A DNA stretch of 61,073 nucleotides from Actinomycetes bacterium (GCA_021850325.1 JAJZMF010000022.1:1-61073), one strand, 5' to 3'. Counted from the stretch's first letter, positions 51,753 through 60,815 are shown. The notes: generated from the letters alone by a model not told the origin. Program-made: numbers and translations.

Positions 51753-53176
51753 GCGGGGCACGGCGCTTCGGTTTGCGGGCACGGGCCACTGCGAGCTTCG
51801 CGGCCGGTGCCGCACTGTTGTCGGTGGCGCTGGCCGCGGCCAGCTTCGGCCTCGCCCATCACTACCTGTTGGCGCAGCGCGAGGCCTCCGCCACCACCGA
51901 GACCTACCAGGACGCCCGCCTGGTGCGACGTGACCTGTTGTTCGGGGTGGGCCTCCGGGTCGAAGACGTGCTCTCCTCGTTCACCGTCCCCCAGGGCACG
52001 GTGCTCTTCGTCTACCAGCGGGGCAAGTGGTACTCGGCCTCGGTCGCCATCGGGGAGGCGGCGGGCACGTCGCGGCCCGTCGCCCTGCCCGAGGCCCTGG
52101 TGTCCATGGTCGTCGGTGGCCAGCCGGCCCGTCAGCGGGTGATGTCCGGGGGCCAGCCCGCAATAGCGGTGGGGGTCCCCCTGGGGACCGAGGGCGCCGA
52201 TTACTTCGAAGTCCACTCGCTGCGGGAGCTGGCGCGCACCCTGGACCTTTTGGCGGTGGTGCTCGCTGCCTGCGCCGCGGCCACGACCCTCGGTGGGCTG
52301 CTGATCGGACGTTGGTTGAGCGGGAGGCTGGTGCGGCCCCTCAACGCCACGGCGGAGGTGGCGGCGGCCATAGCGGGTGGTGCCCTGGACAAGCGCCTGC
52401 CCGTGGACGGGGACCCCGACCTGGCCGTCCTCGCCCACTCGTTCAACGACATGGTGGAAGCGCTCGCCGAACGCATGCGGCGCGACGCCCGCTTCGCATC
52501 GGACGTCAGCCACGAGCTCCGGTCCCCGCTTACGACCGTGCAGGCGAGCGTCGAGCTGTTGGCCGGGTGCCGTCCCCGGCTTGACGCGCAGGGCCAGCGG
52601 GCGCTCGACCTGCTCAGCGGGGAGGTGGGGCGCTTCTCGACCATGGTCCAGGAGCTGCTCGAGATATCGCGCTCAGACGCCGGGGCGCTCGGCCTGGACC
52701 TGGAGGAGCTGGCGCTGGCCGACCTGGTGGCGAACACGGTGGCCGCCTGGTCCGGCGAGCGCGTCCCGGTCGCGGTCCCGCCGGCCGCCGCCAACGTCTG
52801 GGTGGCTGCCGACCGGCGGCGCTTCCAGCGGGCCCTGGTGAACGTCCTGGAGAACGCCCGTACCTATGGCGGCGGCCCGGTCGGCGTAGGGGTGGCCGTC
52901 GATGGCGCCTGGGCCCGGGTCAGTGTGGACGACGCCGGTCCCGGGGTGGCACCGGGGGAGCGCGAGGTGGTCTTCGAGCGCTTCTACCGGGGTGCTGTCG
53001 CCGGCCGGCGGGGGGACGCGTCCGGCACCGGCCTGGGCCTGTCCCTGGTGCGCGAGCACATGCGTGCCCACGGCGGGGACGTGGCTGTCACCGAGCGCCC
53101 GGGGGGAGGGGCGCGCTTCGTGCTCAGCCTGCCGGTGTTGCACCTGGACGGCCCGGGGACTACCGGTGAACGCTAG
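51749..53176 (+). CDS. MtrB-like sensor histidine kinase
   Basis: 475 residues from GTG 51749. Two helices (about 12-34 and about 168-190) flank an extracytoplasmic sensor of roughly 130 residues, followed by HAMP (RLVRPLNATAEVAAAIAGG), a DHp with His255 in DVSHELRSPL, and an HATPase domain (NVLENA, DDAGPGV, GTGLGLSL). Translationally coupled to the regulator and overlapping the next lipoprotein gene by 11 bp. Confidence 0.92.
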   Translation: MSGARRFGLRARATASFAAGAALLSVALAAASFGLAHHYLLAQREASATTETYQDARLVRRDLLFGVGLRVEDVLSSFTVPQGTVLFVYQRGKWYSASVAIGEAAGTSRPVALPEALVSMVVGGQPARQRVMSGGQPAIAVGVPLGTEGADYFEVHSLRELARTLDLLAVVLAACAAATTLGGLLIGRWLSGRLVRPLNATAEVAAAIAGGALDKRLPVDGDPDLAVLAHSFNDMVEALAERMRRDARFASDVSHELRSPLTTVQASVELLAGCRPRLDAQGQRALDLLSGEVGRFSTMVQELLEISRSDAGALGLDLEELALADLVANTVAAWSGERVPVAVPPAAANVWVAADRRRFQRALVNVLENARTYGGGPVGVGVAVDGAWARVSVDDAGPGVAPGEREVVFERFYRGAVAGRRGDASGTGLGLSLVREHMRAHGGDVAVTERPGGGARFVLSLPVLHLDGPGTTGER

Positions 53177-53762
53177 GGTGGCCCGCTCGGGAGCCCAGGG
53201 CCTGGTGGCGTTGGTCATGGCGGGAGCGTTGGCCGGATGTGACGTCGGCCCTCAGAGCGCTCCCCAGGCATTGAACGCCCGCCAGGTGCCCTACGCCCTC
53301 CATCCCCCTTCGCACCGCTCGCCCGTCCCCGTGGAACCGGGGCTTCGGGAGGCGTTGGTGACCGTCTACATGGAGGGCCGCAACGACCGCCTGGTGGCGG
53401 TGGTCCGAAGGGTGGCTTACCCGGTGACCCTGGAGGAGCTGCTCGGTGCACTGGCCAACGGGCCCAGCGCGGTCGAGTCCAACCAGGGGATGGTCAGCCC
53501 GGCGTCGTCGGTCGGGCCCTTGGGGGTGGGCCTGCCCAGGGACGGGGTGGTACCTGTGTACCTGCCGGCCTCCTTCGCCAGCCTGGGCGGCCAGGACCAG
53601 GTTGTAGCGGCTGCGCAGATCGTCTACACCGTGACCGGGGTGCGCGGGGTGCGAGGCGCGCTGGTCTACGTGGGAGGAGTGGTCGCCCAGGTGCCCAAGG
53701 CAGACGGGAACCTGGCCAACGGCCCGTTGACCCGGAGCGACTACGCCCCGATGGCGCCGTGA
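53166..53762 (+). CDS. GerMN-domain lipoprotein (LpqB-like, short)
   Basis: 198 residues from GTG 53166, overlapping the kinase gene. Lipoprotein signal with lipobox LAGC and Cys25. The rest is one GerMN domain (about 55-175; ALVTVYMEGRND, EELLGALANGP, AAAQIVYTVTG). LpqB of mycobacteria is about three times longer and has a propeller domain after GerMN; here that part is missing, but the next gene encodes a propeller-type ASST protein. Probably modulates the kinase at the outer face of the membrane. Confidence 0.83.
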   Translation: MNARVARSGAQGLVALVMAGALAGCDVGPQSAPQALNARQVPYALHPPSHRSPVPVEPGLREALVTVYMEGRNDRLVAVVRRVAYPVTLEELLGALANGPSAVESNQGMVSPASSVGPLGVGLPRDGVVPVYLPASFASLGGQDQVVAAAQIVYTVTGVRGVRGALVYVGGVVAQVPKADGNLANGPLTRSDYAPMAP

Positions 53763-53804
53763 CGGCGCCGGTGATGTGCATCGGACGAAACAGGAGGTAT
53801 GGCA

Positions 53805-55361
53805 GTGGACAGGTTGCTGGGACGGCGCGAGGTACTGGGTGCCCTTGGTGCCGGAGCCGTCGGCACGCTGGCTGGCAGGGGGCTGGGAGGCGCCGGCCGG
53901 GCGGTGGGAGGGCTCGCCGAGCTGGGGGGACGAGGGGGTGCGCCGATCTCCGCCGGTTTGGCGCCGCTCGCCTCCCGGGCCACCACGGCGACCGGGCAGG
54001 TCCAGCGCTTCCTGTCCCGCCCCGACCTGCAGCCGGCAGCGGTGCAGCTGGTGACGGCGCTGCCCGGGCAGGCTCCTGGCCTGGTCCTGATGGACAGCCA
54101 CGCCGGACCGGGCCAGCAGGGACCTCTCCTGCTCGACAGCTCCGGGCAGGTGGTGTGGTTCAACCCGCTGTCGGCCGGCGCCACCCCCGCGCTACGGGCC
54201 TTCAACGTGAGCCTCCAGCAGTACGGCGGGCGTCCGGTGCTGGCCTGGTTCCAGGGGGCGGTGGTGGACGCCCACGGCCAGGGCCACTACGTGCTGGTCG
54301 ACAAGTCGTACCGGACCGTGGCCAAGGTCTTCGGCGCCAACGGCCTGCAGGGCGACCTGCACGAGTTCTTCGTCACCCCGAGGGGCTCGGCCATCTTCAC
54401 CTGTTACGGGACGCAGGAGGCGGACCTGTCACACCTGGGCGGGCCGCGCCACGGCGCCTACTTCTACGGTGTGGTCCAGGAGGTCGACATCGCCACGGGC
54501 AAGCTCCTCTGGCAGTGGCGCAGCGACCAGCACGTGCCTCTCTCCGACTCCTATGCCCCCCTCGGCAGCCACATGACCGTGCCCTGGGACTACCTGCACA
54601 TCAACTCGGTGTCCGTGGACGGCGCCGGTGACTTCCTCATCTCGGCCCGCAATACCTGGTGCGTCTACAAGGTGAGCCGGGCGACCGGCGCTGTGCTGTG
54701 GCGGATGGGGGGCAAACGCAGCCAGTTCCGTTTCGGGCCTGATGCCCAGTTCGCCTGGCAGCACCACGTGGTGGCCCATGCGGGTGGCCTGGTGAGCATC
54801 TTCGACAACGGTTCGGGCGACTACGTCACCGAACCACAGTCGCGGGGGATCGTGCTCAGGGTGAACGAGAAGGCGCGCACCGCCGACCTGGTGCTCCAGT
54901 TCACCCACCCGGGCCAGCCGGTCCGGGCCGGTGCCCTGGGGAGCGTGCAGCTCCTCCCCGACGGCCACGTGTTCGTGGGATGGGGCGCAGAGGCGGCCTT
55001 CACCGAGTACGACAGCAAGGGCCGGCCCGTGCTGGACGGGCGGCTCGCTGGCCACGGCATCGAGTCCTACCGGGCCTTCCGCTCGCAGTGGCAGGGATCG
55101 CCGCCCGACGTGCCCGCCGTGGCTCTCAGAAGTGCCGGGAACGGCACCGAGGTGGCCGTCAGCTGGAACGGCGCCACTGCCGTTGACCACTGGGTGGTCA
55201 TGGGCGGCAGCTCGACGGGTTCCCTCTCCGCCCTCGGCCAGGCCCCCAGGCGGGGGTTCGAGACTCTGATCAGCGTCCCTCAGCGGCACACCTACCTGGC
55301 CGTCCAGGCCGTGGGCCGCGACGGTCGCCTCCTGGGGAGGTCGCGGGCCGTGCGAGCCTGA
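53805..55361 (+). CDS. Tat-exported arylsulfotransferase-family beta-propeller protein, copy 3
   Basis: 518 residues. AGGAGG (53792-53797) is one base from ATG 53799 but seven from GTG 53805, so I choose the GTG. A twin-arginine signal follows (GRREVLGALGAGAVG). PF14269 blocks: LHINSVSV (about 265), SARNTWCVYKVS, WRMGGKRSQFRFG, FAWQHHV (about 318; the WQHD of the other two copies is WQHH here), GSVQLLPDG, VGWGAEAAFTEY and SWNGAT. It lies 42 bp after the GerMN gene, as fourth gene of the two-component operon. Confidence 0.8.
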   Translation: MDRLLGRREVLGALGAGAVGTLAGRGLGGAGRAVGGLAELGGRGGAPISAGLAPLASRATTATGQVQRFLSRPDLQPAAVQLVTALPGQAPGLVLMDSHAGPGQQGPLLLDSSGQVVWFNPLSAGATPALRAFNVSLQQYGGRPVLAWFQGAVVDAHGQGHYVLVDKSYRTVAKVFGANGLQGDLHEFFVTPRGSAIFTCYGTQEADLSHLGGPRHGAYFYGVVQEVDIATGKLLWQWRSDQHVPLSDSYAPLGSHMTVPWDYLHINSVSVDGAGDFLISARNTWCVYKVSRATGAVLWRMGGKRSQFRFGPDAQFAWQHHVVAHAGGLVSIFDNGSGDYVTEPQSRGIVLRVNEKARTADLVLQFTHPGQPVRAGALGSVQLLPDGHVFVGWGAEAAFTEYDSKGRPVLDGRLAGHGIESYRAFRSQWQGSPPDVPAVALRSAGNGTEVAVSWNGATAVDHWVVMGGSSTGSLSALGQAPRRGFETLISVPQRHTYLAVQAVGRDGRLLGRSRAVRA

Positions 55362-55364
55362 GGC

Positions 55365-56006
55365 TCAGGGCTCCGTGGGCGCCGTGCGCGGCCACCCCGG
55401 GCCGCGCTCCATGCGCAGGGCCAGGTTGACCGCGTGGTCCCCCAGCCGCTCGTAGAACCGGCCCACCAGCGTCACCTGGGCGCCGGTCGACGCGGGCATG
55501 TGGGAGGCGGCCACCTCGTCGGTGAGGCGCTGGTGCAGTATGTCGAGCTCCTCGTCCGCCTCGTCCAGGTCTGCCGCAGCGGCGTCGCCGGTGGCGTACG
55601 CGCGCGCCGCGCTCTGCCACATCTCGGTGGCCACCTCGGACATCCGCTGCACTATCCCCCGGCTCAGGGGGGACATGGTGAGCCCCAGGTTGGCCACCGC
55701 CCGCTGGGCTATGTGCTCGGCCAGGTCGGCGCTCCGCTCCAGCTCGGGCAGGACGAGCAGCAGGCCTACGAGGCGGCGCAATTGGGGGTTGTCGGGGGCC
55801 AGGCGCTCGAACTCCTCCCAGATGCGGGCACTGAGGGCGTCCGTCAGCTCGTCCACCGAATGGTCGGCGGCGACTATGCGGCGGGCCTCGGCCGTCTCGG
55901 CGCCGAGCAGGGCGTCGGTGGCACCCGCCAGCGCCTCGGCCACCATGGAGAAGACCTGTACGACCTCCCGCTCGATCGGTGGCAGAGAAACGCCGGCGCT
56001 TTCCAT
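55365..56006 (-). CDS. phoU: PhoU-like phosphate regulator
   Basis: 213 residues with two PhoU helical repeats. Metal-binding-type motifs include ELERSADLAEHIAQRA and YERLGDHAVNLALR. PhoU links phosphate uptake to phosphate-responsive two-component signalling. Convergent with ASST copy 3 (three bases apart) and divergent from the phosphate transporter across an 11-bp repeat array. No Shine-Dalgarno precedes the ATG; TAGAAA eight bases upstream may give a leaderless mRNA. Confidence 0.92.
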   Translation of the reverse strand: MESAGVSLPPIEREVVQVFSMVAEALAGATDALLGAETAEARRIVAADHSVDELTDALSARIWEEFERLAPDNPQLRRLVGLLLVLPELERSADLAEHIAQRAVANLGLTMSPLSRGIVQRMSEVATEMWQSAARAYATGDAAAADLDEADEELDILHQRLTDEVAASHMPASTGAQVTLVGRFYERLGDHAVNLALRMERGPGWPRTAPTEP

Positions 56007-56060
56007 GGGCTACGTTTCTACCCGCCCGAGCGGGTGGTCCCGGTGCAGGGGGGACCGATT

Positions 56061-56148
56061 GTTCGCTTGCTGTTCACTTTGGGTTCATGCAGCGTACATC
56101 CGAGGGTCGGGTGCCGTTCACTCCGAGCGGGGACACTGTTCGCGTGCC
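56061..56148 (+). promoter_or_regulatory. PHO-box-like array of 11-bp direct repeats
   Basis: Eight consecutive 11-bp units: GTTCGCTTGCT, GTTCACTTTGG, GTTCATGCAGC, GTACATCCGAG, GGTCGGGTGCC, GTTCACTCCGA, GCGGGGACACT and GTTCGCGTGCC. Seven start with G and four to six match the GKTCA core of actinobacterial PHO boxes; only the seventh has lost it. It fills the gap between phoU and the phosphate transporter and is the expected PhoP target. Confidence 0.72.
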
Positions 56149-56203
56149 TGCATGTACCGACCAACCGGTCGTGAGCGGGCCCGTGGGGGAGAGGGCCTGA
56201 ACC

Positions 56204-57697
56204 ATGAGCCTCGCACCCCCACCGCCCCGCACCCTGCCCGGCCGCCTGGCTCTGAACGAGGCGCTCGACAACGCCCCGGTGAGCCGGTTCCACCGCAGGG
56301 CCGTCCTCATCTCGGGCGTGGGCTTCTTCACCGATGCCTACGACCTCTTCGTCATCAGCACCGTTGCTTCGTTGGTGGCAGCTCAATGGAAGCTCTCGAC
56401 CACCCAGACCAGCTGGGTCTCGGGTGCGGCTGTGCTGGGCGCCTTCTTCGGGGCCATCGTGCTCGGCCGCATGGCCGACATGGTCGGGCGCAAGAGGGTC
56501 TACGCCCTTGTCGCGGCCATCATGATCATCGGCGCCCTGGCCTCGGCGGCCTCACCGAGCTTCGTGTGGCTGGTGGTCTCCCGCTTCGTGCTCGGCCTCG
56601 GTGTCGGCGGTGACTACCCCGTGTCAGCGGTGCTCATGAGCGAGTACTCGAACCGGGCTGACCGGGGGAGGCTTGTGGGGATGGTGTTCGCCATGCAGGC
56701 CCTCGGCCTCGTGGTGGGCCCGCTCGTCGCCCTGGGTTTCGTGCTCCCCGGTGTCAGCGCCGGTCTGACCTGGCGTCTCCTGCTCGGCCTCGGCGCCGTG
56801 CCGGCCGCGGCCGTCGTCTACCTCCGGGCGCGCATGCCCGAGTCGCCCCGGTTCCAGGCCGCGGTGCTGGGCCGGCACGCCAAGGCGGCGCGCGAGATGG
56901 CAGCCTTCTCCGACGGCGTGGTGGGTGACCAGGGAGAGCCACTGGCGCCGGGGGCGCCCGGGCCCGCTCTGTCGGCCCGGGAAGGCCGTGCGGCACGGCT
57001 GGGCCTGGGCGACATCCTCCGGGACAAGCGCCTTCTGGTGCTGCTCCTGGCCACCTCGGGCACCTGGTTCCTCTTCGACTACGCCTACTACGGGAACACC
57101 CTGTCGCTGCCGGTGATCCTGAAGGGCGTCGACCCTGCGGCCGGGACGGCGGCCAAGCTGGCCCTGTCCCTGGCCATGTTCGTCGTGTTCGCCGTCCCGG
57201 GCTATGCCCTGGCCGTCTGGCGGATGGACCGGATCGGGCACCGGCGCCTCCAGTTGACCGGCTTCGCCGCCATGGCGGCCGCATTCGTCCTGCTGGCCGC
57301 GGTACCGGCGCTCACCACCACCGTCGCCGCCTTTGTGGCCGTGTTCGGGGTCAGCTACTTCTTCGTCGAGTTCGGGCCCAACACCACCACCTTCGTCCTG
57401 CCGTCAGAGGTCTTCCCCGTCTCGGCCCGCACGACGGGCCACGGCATCGCCGCCGGCACGGGCAAGCTCGGGGCCTTCGTGGGTGTGTTCCTCGTGCCGT
57501 CCCTGCAGAGCAGCGTGGGCCTGAGAGGCATGCTCGCCATTGCCAGTGCATTTGCCGTGGGTGGCCTCCTGCTCACCCTCCTCCTGCCCGAGCCCGCGGG
57601 CCGCAGCCTCGAGGAGCTGAGCGGTGACGCCCCGTTCGCCGAGGTGGAGGCGCAGGTGCCCCGTCGAGCGTTGGGGGCGGCGGAGCTGTCTGCCTAG
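56204..57697 (+). CDS. MFS phosphate:H+ symporter (PHS family)
   Basis: 497 residues, 12 helices. The phosphate-symporter signatures GFFTDAYDLF (about 41-50), GVGGDYPVSAVLMSEY and FGPNTTTFVLPSEVFP are present, matching Pho84/PHT-type proteins. ATG 56204 is preceded by GAGAGGG. The PHO-box-like array upstream and divergent phoU support phosphate uptake regulated by phosphate starvation. Confidence 0.88.
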   Translation: MSLAPPPPRTLPGRLALNEALDNAPVSRFHRRAVLISGVGFFTDAYDLFVISTVASLVAAQWKLSTTQTSWVSGAAVLGAFFGAIVLGRMADMVGRKRVYALVAAIMIIGALASAASPSFVWLVVSRFVLGLGVGGDYPVSAVLMSEYSNRADRGRLVGMVFAMQALGLVVGPLVALGFVLPGVSAGLTWRLLLGLGAVPAAAVVYLRARMPESPRFQAAVLGRHAKAAREMAAFSDGVVGDQGEPLAPGAPGPALSAREGRAARLGLGDILRDKRLLVLLLATSGTWFLFDYAYYGNTLSLPVILKGVDPAAGTAAKLALSLAMFVVFAVPGYALAVWRMDRIGHRRLQLTGFAAMAAAFVLLAAVPALTTTVAAFVAVFGVSYFFVEFGPNTTTFVLPSEVFPVSARTTGHGIAAGTGKLGAFVGVFLVPSLQSSVGLRGMLAIASAFAVGGLLLTLLLPEPAGRSLEELSGDAPFAEVEAQVPRRALGAAELSA

Positions 57698-57702
57698 TCC
57701 CG

Positions 57703-57721
57703 CCTCCCCCCGCTCGGGAGG
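57703..57721. terminator. Short hairpin between convergent genes
   Basis: CCTCCC/GGGAGG, 6-bp stem with 7-nt loop, just past the phosphate transporter stop. Weak but well placed. Confidence 0.4.
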
Positions 57722-58117
57722 TCAACCGGGCCAGCCGGTACCCGCCACCTGTGGCTGGCGGGCCAGGCAGGACAGGAGGCCGCCCGTCTTCGGCCCACGC
57801 CCCAGGTCCCGGGTGTAGAAGGTGACCACCTCCAGGCCACCCACGCCCTTACGTGCCGGACCGACGCGGTCCACCTCGGGACGTTGCCGACAACGCCGTG
57901 CCTCCCGTCCCGCGACGTTCGCCGTCGTCCCGGGTTTGAAGAGCACCTGCAACTGGTACGGAGGCCGGCACTGGCCGGCGCAGGCCAGCGCGTGCGGGCC
58001 GCGCCCGGTCGTGGTGGCCAGCAGCACGACCATGGCTACGACGACACTGACGCCGACGGCAACAGTGAACCGTCGGGCCGACGGCCGGGGCCGGGCGCGT
58101 TGGGACGGGGTCTGCAA
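57722..58117 (-). CDS. Small secreted or anchored hypothetical protein
   Basis: 131 residues from TTG 58117 (no ATG in frame upstream). A basic N-terminus is followed by one hydrophobic helix (VAVGVSVVVAMVVLLATT, about 18-36) and an extracytoplasmic part with four Cys (LACAGQC, RRCRQ, LSCLARQ). The segment LQVLFKPGTTANVAG and later VVTFYTRD look like a small alpha/beta fold. I do not recognise a family. Convergent with the phosphate transporter. Confidence 0.5.
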   Translation of the reverse strand: MQTPSQRARPRPSARRFTVAVGVSVVVAMVVLLATTTGRGPHALACAGQCRPPYQLQVLFKPGTTANVAGREARRCRQRPEVDRVGPARKGVGGLEVVTFYTRDLGRGPKTGGLLSCLARQPQVAGTGWPG

Positions 58118-58196
58118 CGGTGCCTCAGGCTAGCGCCACCGGCAAGCACCCGGTTGTCGTGAGGGCCATGTGCCCCCCACGGTGAGGTGGGCCTAG

Positions 58197-59009
58197 TTGT
58201 CGGGCAGCCCCGACGGGGGCAAGACTTGTCGCGTGGGGCCTCCACGGGTGGTGCAGATGTTGCCCGAGGACAGCACCTTCGCAGCCCGCCTGGTGAGGTC
58301 GCGGACGGACCGGTACGGGGCCATGTCGCCGGCCATCTGGCGGGCGGCGGAGGGCGCCGAGGAGGTGCAACGGGCTGAGCTGGCACAGATGGTGACCAGG
58401 GGTGACGTTGTGGCGTTGCGCACCGGGAGCGGCTTCGCCGTGGCCCAGTTGCGGGGTAACGACTGCTTCCTGGACGACTTCGCCGTCAGCGACCCTGGGT
58501 TGTGGGAGAGCGACGGGACGGCCCTCCTGCTCGATTGCTGGGAGGGGGTGCACGCCATGGGGGCCACCGGTGCCCGGGTGGCCAGTGCCGGGGCTGACCC
58601 GGCCAAGAGCGCCATGCTCAGGTCGTTGGGCCTGGTGGTGGGCGAGCAGTGGTGGGCGAAGCCGGTGGCCCCGCAGACGCCGGCCGCCGCAGGGGGACAG
58701 CTGCAGGGCCCCGGGTTCCGGGCGCTCGTGGGGCCGGCCCCGCCCGGTTACGACCCCGGGGGCCCGGTTGCCTTCGTGCGCTACCTCGGGCCCTCCGGCG
58801 ACCTGTCCGAGGTCGAGTCCCGAGCGGCCCAGGCAGGAGCGGCCCTGGTGGTGGTGCCCGAGCGCCCGGGTGGGGACCGCGAGGGAGAGCTCGAGAGCCG
58901 GGGTTACGAGGTGGCTGTCCAGTGGTACCTCGGGACGCCGTCCCGGCCGGTGCCGGGCCTCGCCAGGGGGGAGGGCGAAGCCCGGCGGCCGGAGGGGGTC
59001 AGCCCTTGA
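58197..59009 (+). CDS. GNAT-like acetyltransferase, putative
   Basis: Up to 270 residues. The middle part (about 60-155) follows the GNAT order: a beta strand VVALRTGSGFAVAQL, the acidic DDFAVSDPGLWESDGTALLLDCWEG resembling motif A's strand and helix, then MLRSLGLVVGEQWW. The classic Q/RxxGxG/A loop is poorly kept (SDGTALL), so acetyl-CoA use is uncertain. Start unclear: TTG 58197, GTG 58233 or ATG 58257. Its 3' end overlaps the sugar permease gene by 11 bp, tail to tail. Confidence 0.55.
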   Translation: MSGSPDGGKTCRVGPPRVVQMLPEDSTFAARLVRSRTDRYGAMSPAIWRAAEGAEEVQRAELAQMVTRGDVVALRTGSGFAVAQLRGNDCFLDDFAVSDPGLWESDGTALLLDCWEGVHAMGATGARVASAGADPAKSAMLRSLGLVVGEQWWAKPVAPQTPAAAGGQLQGPGFRALVGPAPPGYDPGGPVAFVRYLGPSGDLSEVESRAAQAGAALVVVPERPGGDREGELESRGYEVAVQWYLGTPSRPVPGLARGEGEARRPEGVSP

Positions 59010-59844
59010 CCGCCCCCGAGGTGAGGCCGGAGACCACGGCCTTGCGGAAGACGAGCACCAGGATGGCGATGGGCACGACGGCCACCACGCTGGCGGCGAA
59101 CAGGGTGCCGTAGGGCACCGTGTACTGGGATCCGAAGGTGGCGATCCCGACCGGGATGGTGCGCATGTTGTTCTGCTGGTTGAACGAGAGCGCCATGAGG
59201 AACTCCGTCCAGCAGGCGGTGAAGGTGAAGACCCCGGCCGTGAATATGCCCGGCGTCACCTGGGGGACCACCACGGACCACAGCGTGCGCAGCGCTCCGG
59301 CCCCGTCCACCCGGGCGCTCTCCTCCATGGACATGGAGATGCCGAGGAAGTAGTTGCGCAGGATCCAGATGGCGAAGGGCAGGTTGAACGCCGTATAGGG
59401 GAAGATGAGGGCCTGGTAGCTGTTGAGCCAGCCCAGGTCGCGCATGATGAGGTAGAGCGGGGCGATGACGGCGATCTGGGGGAAGACCGAGATCATGAGC
59501 AGGGACACCATGACCGGGTACTTGCCCCTGACCGGGAGCCGGGCCAGGGCGTACCCGGCCAGCGTGCCCAGTACGAGGACGAGCGTTGTCGCGCACACGG
59601 CCACGACCACCGAGTTGAGGACGTACCGTCCGAAGGTGTACTCGCCGAAGGCGGCCTGGAAGTTCGCTGTGCTCACCGGGCTGGGGAAGAACTGCGGCGG
59701 GTAGGCACCGACGCCGGCCGTGGTCTTGAAGGCCGAGGCGATCAGCCAGTACATGGGGACGAGCACGAAGAGCGCGATGAGCAGCGCCCCCAGGTTGACC
59801 CAGGTGAAGACTGCCCGCCAGCCGGAACGTGTGCGGTTACGCAT
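58999..59844 (-). CDS. Sugar ABC transporter permease, MalG/LacG type
   Basis: 281 residues, six helices, with the EAA coupling loop EESARVDGAGALRTLWSVVVPQVTPG. CUT1-family inner-membrane permease for a di- or oligosaccharide or similar solute. Overlaps the preceding permease gene by 8 bp. Its ATPase is not encoded here; CUT1 importers often share one MsmK-type ATPase. Confidence 0.92.
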   Translation of the reverse strand: MRNRTRSGWRAVFTWVNLGALLIALFVLVPMYWLIASAFKTTAGVGAYPPQFFPSPVSTANFQAAFGEYTFGRYVLNSVVVAVCATTLVLVLGTLAGYALARLPVRGKYPVMVSLLMISVFPQIAVIAPLYLIMRDLGWLNSYQALIFPYTAFNLPFAIWILRNYFLGISMSMEESARVDGAGALRTLWSVVVPQVTPGIFTAGVFTFTACWTEFLMALSFNQQNNMRTIPVGIATFGSQYTVPYGTLFAASVVAVVPIAILVLVFRKAVVSGLTSGAVKG

Positions 59845-60787
59845 TGGGAGTCTCCTTGCCCACCTGCGCCTTGAACGCCCTCAGGAAGACCAGGCACATC
59901 ACGAGCACGATCACCGCCGTGGTGGTGGCCACTGCGGCGCCCGGCCCGAAGTCCAGGTTGGTGAACATTGTGTTGTAGCCCAGCATGGCCAGGGACTGGG
60001 TGGAGGTGCCCGGCCCGCCGGTGGTCAGCACGTAGGGGAGGTCGAACAGCCCGAAGGCCTGCAGGACACGGAAGAGCACTGCGATGCCGAGCGTCGGCCT
60101 GAGCAGGGGCAGCGTCACCCGCCAGAAGGTCTTCCAGCCGTTGGCCCCGTCCACCTCGGAGGCCTCGAAGAGCTCGCTGGGGATCATCACCAGACCGGCC
60201 AGGACGATGATGGTCACGAAGGGGGTGGTCTTCCAGACATCGGCGAACATGAGGGCGACCGTGGCCGAGAACGGCTGCCCGAGGATGTTGTGGAACACGC
60301 CGCTCAGCACGCCGTAACTGGCGTTGTAGATGTAGCTCCACAGCTCGGCCGACACGACCGTGATGAGGGACCAGGGGATGAGCAGGATGGCCATCATGAG
60401 GCCCCGTCCCTGGGTCATCCGCTCGAGGACGAGGGCGAAGATGGTGCCCAGTGCCACCTCGACCACCACGGTGACGACCGTGTAGACGGTGGTGAACCAG
60501 AGGGCGTGGTGCCAGAGGCTGGCTCCCAGCACTATCGAATAGTTGTTGGCCGTGAGGCCCTGGAAGGAGAAGCCGGCGCCGGTCACGTTGACGTTCTCGA
60601 ACGACACGAAGATCGAGAACAGGATGGGGAAGATGGTGAAGGCCCCGATGACGACCAGGGCGGGGGAAGCGAACCCCCACCCCATGCGCGCCAAGCTGCG
60701 CGTCATGCGGTCCCGGCCCACCCTGGGAGGCACCTGCGTGCCTGGCAGGGAGGCTGGGTTCACCGGTGCCACTTGGGTAGATGCCAT
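59837..60787 (-). CDS. Sugar ABC transporter permease, MalF/LacF type
   Basis: 316 residues from ATG 60787 (CGGAG upstream; the frame is open to 60856, but the longer start lies in the hairpin). About six helices and the EAA loop ELFEASEVDGANGWKTFWRVTLPLLRPTLG. Pairs with the MalG-type permease. It lies behind a strong hairpin after the binding-protein gene. Confidence 0.92.
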   Translation of the reverse strand: MASTQVAPVNPASLPGTQVPPRVGRDRMTRSLARMGWGFASPALVVIGAFTIFPILFSIFVSFENVNVTGAGFSFQGLTANNYSIVLGASLWHHALWFTTVYTVVTVVVEVALGTIFALVLERMTQGRGLMMAILLIPWSLITVVSAELWSYIYNASYGVLSGVFHNILGQPFSATVALMFADVWKTTPFVTIIVLAGLVMIPSELFEASEVDGANGWKTFWRVTLPLLRPTLGIAVLFRVLQAFGLFDLPYVLTTGGPGTSTQSLAMLGYNTMFTNLDFGPGAAVATTTAVIVLVMCLVFLRAFKAQVGKETPNA

Positions 60788-60815
60788 GGCGGCTCCGTTC
60801 GCTCGGTGGGGTGTG

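Noticed and set aside
53759-53775. GTGAC...GTGAT pair just before ASST copy 3
   Set aside because: The spacing is 12 bp and it overlaps the end of the GerMN gene; probably chance.
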